Source: Bursaphelenchus xylophilus (lineage: Eukaryota; Nematoda; Chromadorea; Rhabditida; Aphelenchoididae). Taken from it: DNA of 64,000 nucleotides. The position numbers were made by a program, and so were the translations under genes. The notes under the pieces were generated by a model that was given only the letters and a program-made list of their open reading frames with translations, did not search any database and was not told where the DNA came from. This document shows, in pieces, positions 11,625-21,936 of the stretch; positions within the stretch are counted from its first letter, which is position 1, and each line of letters opens with the position of its first letter. The stretch is taken from positions 4,278,001 through 4,342,000 of the forward strand of contig CAJFCV020000006.1 in NCBI GenBank assembly GCA_904066235.2. The letters run 5' to 3'.

Positions 11625-12969
11625 CTAATTTCCCCTCTCGGGCATCTCGAAGTGCGGGTCCTTGACCGTTGTCCAAATAAATCTTTCTCTTCTGGCCAAT
11701 CCGATTCCGGCCACGAGAAAAATCTGAAATTGACAAAATATGATGACAAAAGAGGCGAAACTTGGCGTTCTCAATAAAATCCATAATTGCTTACAATAAG
11801 GATGACCAGAATGATAATTGTAATCATCATGACTCCGGGTGTGATGAGTAATGTATTTCGACGTTCGATTTCGGCTTCAATATTGTAACTCATAGTTTCG
11901 GCTGGGTTGTACCAACTTGGGAGGCAGAATTGAGGGTACCGCCATCTGAAAAATGCAAATAATAGTATCAAAAGACAAAAAAAATCTTTTTGAAAATTTT
12001 ATTCTTGATTTTTGATGACAAGTGAAATACTCAATGGCCAAATCGATTCTCAAAAAGTTTAGATGGTGGTTTACATGGACAGTCGGGTTATCCAACGGTC
12101 ACTGTAGACGAGACATCATGAAGAGAGCGGATACAGTCAGAGAAAAAAAAATATTTTTTACTCCGTGATTTTAGGCACATAAATCGCATCCCCCAATACT
12201 ACCAAAATTTTCTTTATTGGAACCTGTCAAAAAATTTTTTTAGGTTTTCAAATATTACGCTTTTTCAAAAGTGCAGACACATTTTGTCGCGGGCCGCACC
12301 GTGCACAAACCTCCGTTTTGCGGGGTGCGTTTTGAACTTTTGCACTGTGCAACCGGATATCGCTGCGACGCAAGCTTTTCTCAACGGAGCCGGCGCGAAT
12401 TTTTTGAAATTGCACAGTGCAAAATGTTTCGAATCGGATCGTGTCGCGCGGGGAACACGAAACTTGCACTGTGCGGTGCAAAAAAGGCCGGAAAATGTGT
12501 CTGCACTTTTGAAAAAGCGTAACATTAGAGTCATCTGCTACTACGGCTTCCAACTTTTCTACAAAAAATCAAAATTTTCCGGACAGAAACGAACAGGTAA
12601 AACTCTACTCTGTCTCGCAAAACCCTTTCTCGTCTGGACGGCTCCACTCATTTTGTGACCTCTTAAAAAAAACATTGTTGAATATCTCAGCCGTTGCCTA
12701 AAAGCGCGACCTAAACTTTCGGAAGCCGCATCATTTATAGTATGTGGCTAGTTCAGAAAATGCTTCCAAAATTTAAAAAAGAACTCTGAATCCCCCGAAA
12801 GACTCCCTGCTTGTGACACAACCCATGTTGATGCCGAAAAACCTCCTTAAAACCGCCCAACTTGCCCTTTCATTCGGAAACAGTAGTGTCCCGGCTGACA
12901 TGTGCAGTTCGTCTTGGATAAGACTGTGATTGGATCCACCAGGCCAGTTCCCGTATAGTTGACCATCAT
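11625..12969 (-). CDS. Small single-pass membrane protein, unknown family
   Basis: Five-exon model, 148 residues: 12862-12969, 12162-12223, 12075-12101, 11795-11945, 11625-11723. All junctions keep one frame and the lengths sum to 447. Visible features: an N-terminal Cys-rich segment (T-N-C-T-C-Q-P-G-H-Y-C), a segment R-W-I-T-R-L-S-I-W-R-Y-P-Q-F-C, and one transmembrane helix (P-G-V-M-M-I-T-I-I-I-L-V-I-L-I) followed by a short basic tail ending M-P-E-R-G-N. No cleavable signal is seen at the modelled start, so a 5' exon may be missing. One exon is only 27 bp. It converges on the pseudokinase gene (217 bp apart), with an AATAAA on the minus strand near 11445. I do not recognise the family. Confidence 0.55.
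12255..12522. mobile_element. 268 bp GC-rich inverted-repeat element carrying GCAC(A/T)GTGC words
   Basis: Near-perfect 31 bp terminal inverted repeats (TTACGCTTTTTCAAAAGTGC and onward; 12255-12285 and 12492-12522) flank a GC-rich core with three exact copies of GCAC(A/T)GTGC (12342, 12412, 12466), one GCACCGTGC (12296) and a TGTCGC word. It lies in an intron of the small membrane protein gene. Open frames on both strands run through it but are reflections of the repeats. Confidence 0.7.
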
Positions 12970-13233
12970 TTATAAAGATTTATAAATTCCTTTCCAATTC
13001 AGAAGCCCAAAACCATATGGGAATAAACAGAGAAATCCCGTTTATGAAATGGGAAAAAACACGGCTCCGTTTATATTTGGGCAACAGCCAGTTTATAAAT
13101 ACAAGGCGAGGAGGAAGATAATTAAATATAAATTACGTACAAAGATGTTGCGAGATAATCGTATTAAATTTTTTGCATTTTTTTTTTTGAAAGGAAAATC
13201 CTGTAGGCAAATATAGAACATTATATTATAGTA

Positions 13234-13866
13234 CAGGGTCTTACAAAAAACGTGAAGGAAAGTGGAAGGCTATAACTTCCGGCGGAGGCGGCGCAGAGAC
13301 TTCGTATTTGAAATATGTATTTTTAAAAGACATAAGTTTTTGTCTACAAAATAAAAAGCTTTTAAAGTGCAGAATGCGGTCGCTACGACTTTCTGAAGTA
13401 GAGGCATCTCTACCCCGAACACCAGGTTTTTTTCGGTTGAAAATGATCGAGAAATTTCGGACTTTTTCGGTTTAAAATCACCAGGAAATGTCGGATTTTT
13501 TGGGGGGTATGATATGGGTGATGTTGAAAAAGAGGAGGAAAGTGCCAACACTTGCAATTTTTTCGACGTTTTCTTAAAGACTATATCAAGAAACCCCCAA
13601 AAAATCTAACATTTCCTGGTGATTTTCAACCGACGAAGTCCGAAATTTCTCGATCATTTTCAACCGAAAAAAACCTGGTTTTCGGGGTAGAGATGCGTCT
13701 ACTTCAGAAGGTTGTAGCGACCTCAGTTTGCACTTTAAAAGCTTTTTATTTCGTAGACAAAAACTTATGTCTTTTAAAAATACATATTTCAAATACGAAG
13801 TCTCTGCGCTGCCTCCGCCGGAAGTTATAGCCTTCCACTTTCCTTCACGTTTTTTGTAAGACCCTG
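13234..13866. mobile_element. Foldback element with TA target duplication, 633 bp
   Basis: Arms of about 270 bp (13234-13506 and 13595-13866) are inverted copies around a centre of about 90 bp. The ends read TA-CAGGGTCTTAC and GTAAGACCCTG-TA, the TA-flanked form of Tc1/mariner-type elements. The two open frames of about 95 codons are mirror images, not genes. It lies in the 1.1 kb gap between two minus-strand membrane protein genes; the rest of the gap holds copies of a dispersed repeat and no gene. Confidence 0.85.
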
Positions 13867-14071
13867 TATGTATACAGAAGTTTCGTGTCGCCTAAAATCA
13901 TTTTTTTCCTAGCAAAATTCCAGAAGATATGTAATATCTTATAATGGAGATGATTTTTTCGTCTAACCGAGTCTCCTCATTTTATGCACACTCTCGGAGA
14001 TATTGCGTAATTTCTCATCAAGAAATGAGTGTCAAAAATTAATATTTTCCAAAACATTTGAATCGCAATAT

Positions 14072-15126
14072 TTATGCAATAAAACGCTCCTCCTCGTCGC
14101 TCTCGTTATTGGTCAGCCTTCGATAGACGACATTATCCTTCCATATTCGTTGAAGAGACCCAGTTCCCTAAAATTTGAACAAAATATTTGCGAAAAATTT
14201 GTATACCTCTTTAGTGCTCAAATAGCAATGCAACATGTCCAATGCACTGTAAACCACCGCTCCAAGCCACCATAAAACCCAGCGGTCTGAGTACATGGTA
14301 CAACCGGGCAATTCGACTACTATTACAATGACCCCAAGAATCGCTGTGCATGAATCTGAAAAAAAAGTTCAAAAATTTTTAATCGAACTTTTTAATGGTC
14401 TTATGTCTCTATAAAGGTTCCAAAAAATCGACTTACCGATGGCCCATCGAACTGTCGCCCCATCAGAATAATCGTTGTGATAGATGACATCCAAACCATG
14501 TTTTACAAGATCAGTAAATGAATAGGCGACATAAAACAGCAGGAAAATCGTGTAGAAGTAATCCTGGAAATTTTATTTTTAATTGTAAAATACGTTTTCT
14601 GTAGTTCAGCGGGTTTTTTTTTGAGAATTGATCCAAGATTTCATTCAGAGGGCGGGTCAGTATTAGTTCAACAAGAAAAACTTTTTCCGAGCGTAGTTCG
14701 CGAGGATTTTGCTGAAACATATTTTCCTCTGGCCGACTCTCCTCGTTTTATGTGTTCTCTCGAAAAGAGATTACATAATACCTTCGGTAAAATTTAAAAA
14801 ATTTTTTACTAAATGCTTTCAGAGATCGATTTATAGCCTTTTTAAAGCATACGGGAAGAATTTTAGGAACATCAAATTTATTTGAAAAGCCCACACAAGG
14901 CCCAACTAAAACAATATAAAATTACCCATCCAGTCCGATCATGTTCGTATCTGACCATCCCGTACGAATACCCCATCCAATTGAAGCTTTTCCATCGACA
15001 TTCCACCACTCCCAGCACATGTTCGCCAAAAATTAATTTGAAAATTTTGGCAGTAATTGTCAACAAATAGGCCAAAGAGATGAATTTAGCAAGAAAAATG
15101 TAGGAATTGTATTTTGAGCGTGTCAT
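14072..15126 (-). CDS. Four-TM membrane protein, unknown family
   Basis: Four exons: 14926-15126, 14437-14563, 14207-14355, 14072-14167, giving 573 bp and 190 residues with every junction in frame. Four hydrophobic stretches are visible: near residues 8-33 (S-Y-I-F-L-A-K-F-I-S-L-A-Y-L-L), 68-90 (D-Y-F-Y-T-I-F-L-L-F-Y-V-A-Y), 111-128 (T-A-I-L-G-V-I-V-I-V-V) and 135-155 (R-W-V-L-W-W-L-G-A-V-V-Y). The C-terminal tail is acidic and cytosolic-looking (N-N-E-S-D-E-E-E-R). An open frame could start five bases upstream at TTG, but the ATG before T-R-S-K-Y is the likely start. No motif assigns a function. Confidence 0.7.
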
Positions 15127-15842
15127 TATGGCCAATAAAGATTCATAAAATTAGGAGATAAAGGGGTTTAATTAGAGAAAATCGAAATATGAGGGTAGGA
15201 AGTAAGTTTATATAAAGTAAAAGCGAAGGTAGCCCTCTTGATGAATCGCGGTCTTCCGCGAAAAGCCTGTTTCTCGTCGTCTAATTGAACCCTCTCTCTG
15301 TTTTCATTCGATCAATAGTGTTTTCACGCGTGAACACCTTTGAGTTTGAAAATAAATAAAAGTAGTGAAGTAAAACATAAATTTTTTGAGAATTGTTATA
15401 AAATTTATCTTCGTATGTTAAACAGGTTGCGAAATCAGATACCGTTTGTTCTAATGTTCTTACTGATACATAAATCTATCAAAGGAAAAGTCAAAATCAC
15501 CAAGTTTGATTAAAAATTCGGATCTGTTGTCTAGTATAATATAATTCATAGAATGAAGCCGTACAAACCTTGTATAAGTAATAAAAAAAACTCAAACCAT
15601 CTAAAGACACCCAAAACTACTCCACCGCAGCAAGAAATACGATTTTAGCGCATACTGTAGAATCTGCGACATTTTATACGATGAAACCTGTCTACAAACA
15701 AAATTTTGTCCAAACGCTTGTCAAAGTTTGGCAGACGGCCGGGTGCTGTTGTGTCGTCAACGGAAGATTGGTCTTCTCAACACTCCGGAATCCATCTCAA
15801 TTATTTCAAGGTTTCTCTTCGCAGAACACATCGTTTATTTCA
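15127..15842. other. Intergenic with probable splice-leader acceptor
   Basis: AT-rich spacer and probable promoter shared by the divergent four-TM gene and the first member of the three-gene family. A CATTTTATACGATGAAAC word occurs at 15670. TTTCTCTTCGCAG ends at 15824, 18 bases before the ATG, and looks like a trans-splice acceptor. Confidence 0.5.
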
Positions 15843-17630
15843 ATGATGGCACAAAAACGGATGGCCGACTTCTATGATACATTCCGAGACTGTGTCCCGG
15901 AGATCAAGCGCATGAAATTGGCGGTGGAGATGCTCAAGCTTTGTGAGGAGGATGTGGAGTTGTTTAAGGAGCTGTGAGTCTTTTACTTTGGATTTTTTTT
16001 TGGATTTTAGGTAACAGATAAGGTTAATCAATATTCTAGGCGAGGTTATCGCCGCACTGGGGTCTTTTTTGTTACGTCAGTTAGAAGACGGACTATTCAA
16101 ACTCATATGTTTATTAAAATACGGTTTTCCTTGATTACGTCAATCTTTGTAATTGATCTTATCCATGGACCAGGCAACGAATTTCTTTCAGACCTTCCCT
16201 TTTGCAACAAAGGTTCTTGAAGAGACGGGGCAAAAGGATGAACCCAGTAGTTCTTGCAGCGCTGGTGGCCAATTTTCCGAAAATGGAGCGGTTTTGCAGG
16301 TACAAAAGTGGAAACGACCTCATCTACGGTAAGCTGATGTTACTCCTCCATATTTTTTGTATTTTCAGACAAAAAGATCGCTGCTTTTGGGGCCTACAAG
16401 ATCCTTTCGGTGAGTGCTTGCAATTCGAACAATTCTACCAGCAGTTTGTCCATGAATATGGAAGCTGAGGCGTCTTTCATTAGTCATGTGTAATATAATT
16501 TTCTCAGGTGCTCTCCCGCCGAATCCGCATTGCATTGTTTGTGCATTTACGTCTATGTGACATCTTTATGAATGAATATGACCATAAGAGCATCTGCTGT
16601 CGAAAGGGCGACACCGTTCTCTTCAACGCCCCGTCTGTCGAGTTTATCCATTTTTATATGCACTTCCCCTTCCAAGCCAAGAATGTACAGTTGAATTGTC
16701 AGTGCAAGCCGAGGAATCGGGTCAGTATTCCAAATGAAGCGAGATGTTTGGCAAGTAAGTGAACATTGATAAATTTTATATTGTACTAGACATTTTGAAT
16801 GACGAAAAACGTGGAGCGATCCCCGCATGTGAACTGTTGAGTCTTTTGGAGAACGTGGAGAGCGTGAAAGCCAGTCCTAAATGCCTCATGCAAGTGCATC
16901 GTCGATTGGAATTGAGCAGAATTCGTTTCGTTGATCGTGCTCTAACAGCGTTGAAGTTCGAAGGAGACGTCTTGAAGATTGTGAATAACACAGGGGAAAA
17001 CTTCAAATTTCATGTTTTGTTACAGTGAGTGATCAAGGATTTACGCCACTATTACTCATTTTTTTATATTACACATGAAATCTTGTCGTTTTTCAGGAAT
17101 ATCAAGCCCAGTGTAGAGCCCAAGACGATAAACTTCAAAGTTGGCTCTAGCAACAGTCGATACCCCACTGGTGGTTTGATAAAACCGTTGAGGTCCCTGT
17201 TGAGCCGGCTGCAAGAAGTCAACCTTGTTTATTGTGTAACAGTAAGTCATTTTCTTTTCATTGATTTGGAATTTAGGGCAAAAAAGCCGAATCTGCATTT
17301 GTTGCACTGTGCAAAGAAGGCAGGACCCTCGCCAAAACTCTCAGAGTCAACTTCCGACTTCGGTCTGTTCAAAACGGTGATGTGGGCAGGCCCGAGATCA
17401 AGGATAAGATCGTCGATGTGATGCGCAAATTCAATTCAAATCTGGCTGCAATCGACCACGAGACCAACTGTGGCTATGGCTTCGACTGGGCCGACGGAAA
17501 TCTGAGTCTTCATGTGTGCTCTGGCTACAATCCGAGATGCGCTTTGGAAAGGAATGACGGCAAAAGAGATGCTCCCGCGGATCGTGCGCGCATTTACAAC
17601 ATCGTGGCTGAGGACCGCGATGACATGTAG
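15843..17630 (+). CDS. Lineage-specific gene family member 1, unknown function
   Basis: Seven exons (15843-15973, 16192-16328, 16369-16409, 16508-16754, 16790-17024, 17097-17241, 17277-17630), 429 residues. No signal peptide, transmembrane helix or known domain is evident. Features shared with its two neighbours: N-terminal A-Q-K-R-M-x-x-x-Y-D-T-F, a basic M-N-P-V-V-L-A-A-L segment, the tiny 41 bp exon for A-F-G-A-Y-K-I, a central C-Q-C-K motif after H-F-P-F-Q-A-K-N, a conserved F-E-G-D-V-L-K-I-V-N-N, and a C-terminal C-G-Y-G-F-D-W-A-D-G-N-L with H-V-C-S-G. The start follows a probable trans-splice acceptor. AATAAA lies near 17692. The last exon contains one GCACTGTGC (17304). The soluble, Cys-containing architecture suggests a cytosolic protein; function is unknown. 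Confidence 0.85.
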
Positions 17631-17974
17631 ATCTAACTGGTACTAATGAAAGCTTCACATTAATTTATAAAATGTTGACTTCATTTTGTCGAATAAATTA
17701 AGTAGAAGGTGTTGAATTTGGACAAGAAACCGAATTTCGACCAAAATGGAACGAATTTGAGCCATTCTGCGCAATTATGTACCTAAAAGTTGTGTTTCGA
17801 CATTTTATACGCTGAAACGTGTCCGAGAAAAGAAAATTGACATTTCCAAAATGTAGATCGAAAGTCATGTTGTCCCATACATGCATGTAAACGAGGGCTT
17901 GGTTTTTCTCTAATAAACCTTCATAGCACTGCTTCGAAAGCCCCCGAGGTTGTTGAATAATTTTTCTCGACAAA

Positions 17975-19767
17975 ATGACCGAAACCCGGATGTCCGAATT
18001 CTACGATGTTTTCAAGGACTGTGTTGTGGAGAGCAAACGAATGAAATTTATTGAAGAGTTGGGGGATGTTCGAGATTTCGATATGGACCTGTTCAAGAAG
18101 ATGTGAGTTTTTGGTTTGAGATTTTGTTCGGATTTTAGGTATGATCGGGTGGATCAATATATTTTGATGAATTTGGAGGGAACACTAGCTGATTTTTGTT
18201 GCATAGCCTTGTAAATGAACTCAGCAAAGCTATGCGTTTTGAAATTTTGAAAGCGTTTGCCTGGTTGCATCAATTTTTGTAATCTATATTGTTCATGAGC
18301 CATGCAACTGAATTTTTTTTAGGCCGAGGTTTCTTCACCAGAAACTATCAGTTAGACGGAGAGACAAGATGAATTTGGTGGTTCTTGAAGCTTTTATGGA
18401 TAATTATTCAAGGCTGGAAAGGTTTTCCAGGTACAAACGGTGTTGTGATCTTATCTATGGTGAGTTTGATCGTATTTTTCATTATTTCTTTTTTTTAGAT
18501 GAGGGGCGCGGGGCGTTTGAAGCGTACAAGATTTTTATGGTAAGTAACAGCTGTTTCAATCTGCTGCTCTGTTATTTTTAGGCATTGTGAGCACTTTTGT
18601 CGTCTTTTATTTTCGGCTATGTACAATACAATTTTTTTCAGAGCCTGTCAAGTCGCTTTCGCAATGCTTTGTTGTGTCGCTTGCATGGTTCTGACATCAT
18701 TATGGAAAACACAACAATTATTTCCTGTTGCAAGAATGTCACGGTCCTCTTCAGCGGCTCCGTTGCCCAATTTCTTGATTTTTATCTACACTTTCCGTTC
18801 GAAGTTAAGAATGCCTATTTGAAATGTAATTGCAAGGTGTCGAGACCGGTTCGGATTCCACGTGAGGCAGAATGTTTGTATAGTAAGAAAAAATTCGCAA
18901 CCATTTAATATTGTACTAGGCGTTTGCATCGACGAGTTCCGTATGCTTGTATCGGCGTGCGAGATTTTGGGTTTTTTGGGAAATGTGGAGACAGTTAGGA
19001 TCAAATCCCGATGTATCAGGGGCCTCCGTGGCCAAATGGAAGTGGATAAACTGATTTTGACGGACCGGCACGGACCTGCGGTTGCCATGAAAATGGAAGG
19101 GGATGTTTTGAAGATTGTGAATAACTGGGATGTCAATTTTCAGGTGATATTGAAGTAAGCTACTGATAATTTATGGCCGTTTACCGATTTTGTTATATTC
19201 TCCTTGATTAATTGTTGTTGCTTTTAGAAAAATCAAGATCAAGGGCCAACCCAAGAGGCTTAATATGCGTTTTTCGACTTGTAAAGACCGTTACCTGGCC
19301 GCCGGCGTCTGCAAACCATTCAAAAAGGTGTTTAAACAACTGGAAGAAGTGAATCTTGTATACACGGTGACTGTAAGTTCCTTTGGGTTTTATTATTCCT
19401 AATTTAGACCAGATTTCCTGAAATTGCCTTCGATGGACTCTTCAGAGAGGCAGAAGAACTTGCCGAAGGCGATCTTCGAGTGAACTTCCGAATACGGCAT
19501 GTTTACAATATTTTGACCCCTATGAATGGAGTCAGGCATGTGTTCGTTACCGTTGGCCGAATTTTCAAGACCAACTTCATCAGACTCGCCGATAGGGAGG
19601 GCTGTGGCTTTGCATTCGACTTTACCGACAGAAACTTGACTATACATTTCTGTTCTGGAGAACTTAATAACTGCGGATTGAGGAGGAATGAAGGAGAATA
19701 TGACGGAGAACTTGCAGATTCCCAGAACAATCACGACGACTCGTCTTCGGATGGTGACGAAATGTAA
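17975..19767 (+). CDS. Lineage-specific gene family member 2, unknown function
   Basis: Tandem paralogue of the gene before it: exons 17975-18102, 18323-18459, 18499-18539, 18642-18882, 18920-19154, 19228-19372, 19408-19767, 428 residues, with the same seven-exon layout and intron phases. The N-terminus reads M-T-E-T-R-M-S-E-F-Y-D-V-F, the middle has F-E-V-K-N-A-Y-L-K-C-N-C-K, and the tail C-G-F-A-F-D-F-T-D-R-N-L then an acidic Ser/Asp-rich end. Sequence has drifted considerably from copy 1 while exon lengths (137, 41, 235, 145) are identical, which argues for an old duplication under constraint. AATAAA near 19881. Function unknown. Confidence 0.85.
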
Positions 19768-20070
19768 TTTGGTGTTTATTGAAGAGAATATGAGACTGAC
19801 AAATGATAATACTTATTCAAAAAGAACTTCACTACTGTTATGTATTGTATGTGTAGATGAAATAATATGTATTTATTCTTGAATAAATTTTGAATGACTT
19901 TTAATGGGACGGTCTTATTGTCAGAGAAGAAAAATCCGATAAATTTGTTATTACATTACAGTGCGATTACGATTTATTGAACAACAACAAATAACAATTA
20001 GGATAAAAAACAACAACAAAACAATATCAACTTATTTACATAACAAAATAAGCCAAAAAACGAATAAATT

Positions 20071-21936
20071 TCAACGCCCTCGAGCATAGAGATCATACAG
20101 CCAGCTGTGATAGTCCAAGTAGTCGTCATAGGGTTCGGGATCGTAGAAGAGGCCGTAGTAATACTCGGGTGGCGGTGGGTTTACAATTTCAGGGACCTCA
20201 TCCTTTCTCCCATCTTTTCTCTCCAATTCACATTTGAGACTGTAGCCAGCGCAGACATGAACAACCAGATTTCTCTCGGTCCAATCAAAGGCATGGCCGC
20301 AATTATGCCCATCGCCGATTCCGGCCAAGGTTGGGTGGAAAACTCGACCGGCAAAGATGACGTGTTTCTTGGCGATGCCCGGATCAACGGCCTGACCGCT
20401 GCGACAAAGGCGGATTCGGAAATTCACTTTGACTCCTCGGACGGCCAGACTCTTGGCCTCTTTGCACAATGCGACCAGGAGGGCTTGGGCTTTGTGGGCC
20501 TAAATATTGAACAAAATAAATTTAGACTAACGTACCTTAATGCAAAAGACCAAATCGACCTCCCTAATAGTTTTGAACGCTTTTTTCAACAGCTTTACGT
20601 ATCCATCGGGCGGATAGAGACTGTTTTTAGTTGTTATATTCAATTCGAGCTTCTTCGGCGAGCCTTTCAACTTGATATTTCTGAAAGGAAGCGTTGACCA
20701 AGAACAATATACAAAATAGGACTAAATATGGATAGAAAAAATCCAGCTTACTTCGACAAAAAATCAAAAATTGATCTATCTTCAGTATCATTCTCAAGCT
20801 TCAATACATCATCCTCTACCTTCAACACAATCGGATCCCGTTCATCCAAAAGAATGATCTTTTTCGCCTCTAAAGGACAAACAACCCCTTTGAGACATCG
20901 GGAACGAGCCGCAACCTTTTCCACATTATTTAAGAAATTAAAGATTCCGCACATTGGGAACACATCAGAGTTTGAGATATCTAAATATCAAGCACAATAA
21001 TATTATGAATGGGAACTCACCGGATAAACATACGACCTTTTCCGGGATCTCAACCGAGCTCAGACGTACGCATGAGCATTCGATACACGCGTTTTTTATC
21101 GGGAAGTTAAAATGGATAAAAAAATCGATGAACTTGAGGAAAGGGCAGCTGAATAAAACTCGGCCTTCCAATGAGATTTTCAGAAAATTAAGGAATCCGG
21201 TTTCACAACTATTGAACGCAGCAAGGTTTGACCCTTTCAGACGATTGAACAAACGACTGCGAACGTGACTTGAGAGGACCTAAATTTTAGACATCAATTT
21301 TGTTGGTGAAAAACAAGATAAACAGACTTCTAGACTATATTTTGGAGGGTAAACAATAAAAAATCAAGGCCCATTGGAACTAAATAGAACCAACTCACCG
21401 ACATAATCTTGTACGCGGCGAACGCACCGATAGATTTGCCTAGAATCAATAAAAAATCAATAAAGGGTAAACGCACAAAAGATAAGATCGTTTCCTCGCT
21501 GGTATCTCGAGAATCGCTCCATTGTTGGATAATGGCGAACAAAGGCGTCAAGAACCACTGGTTTCATTCTCATCCTTTCCCCAACCCTCATTGACATTTG
21601 GTGCTGTAGAAAGATTGACCTGAAATTGTCAATGGATAAAATAATCAATAAAAATTGACGGAATAAAACGAAATTTGTATTTATGGTGCCCTTGGTGCAA
21701 GAATTAGGTCATGTTACAGCCAAAAAAATCCAGATCTAGCACCAAATTCGTCAAAAAAAAATTGAATTTTAATTATCAATTGCCTAAAAGAAGAAAACTA
21801 GAAAGCAAACAACTTACATCTCCCTTATCACCTCCACATCAGAATTGAGGATGTCCTGCGCCAATTTCATCCGTTTGCCCTCCTTCACGCTGTCTTTGAA
21901 AGTGTCATATAGCTCGAGCATCCGTTTTTGAGCCAT
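20071..21936 (-). CDS. Lineage-specific gene family member 3, unknown function
   Basis: Third paralogue, inverted relative to the other two. Exons on the minus strand: 21818-21936, 21477-21619, 21399-21439, 21021-21279, 20752-20980, 20536-20680, 20071-20499; total 1365 bp, 454 residues. The start M-A-Q-K-R-M-L-E-L-Y-D-T-F matches copy 1 closely. The C-terminal domain ends in an unusual proline and tyrosine-rich tail (P-P-P-P-E-Y-Y-Y, then D-D-Y-L-D-Y-H-S-W-L-Y) absent from the other copies. The 41 bp and 145 bp exons are conserved. It converges with copy 2 (303 bp apart), with AATAAA on the minus strand near 19970. Function unknown. Confidence 0.83.
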
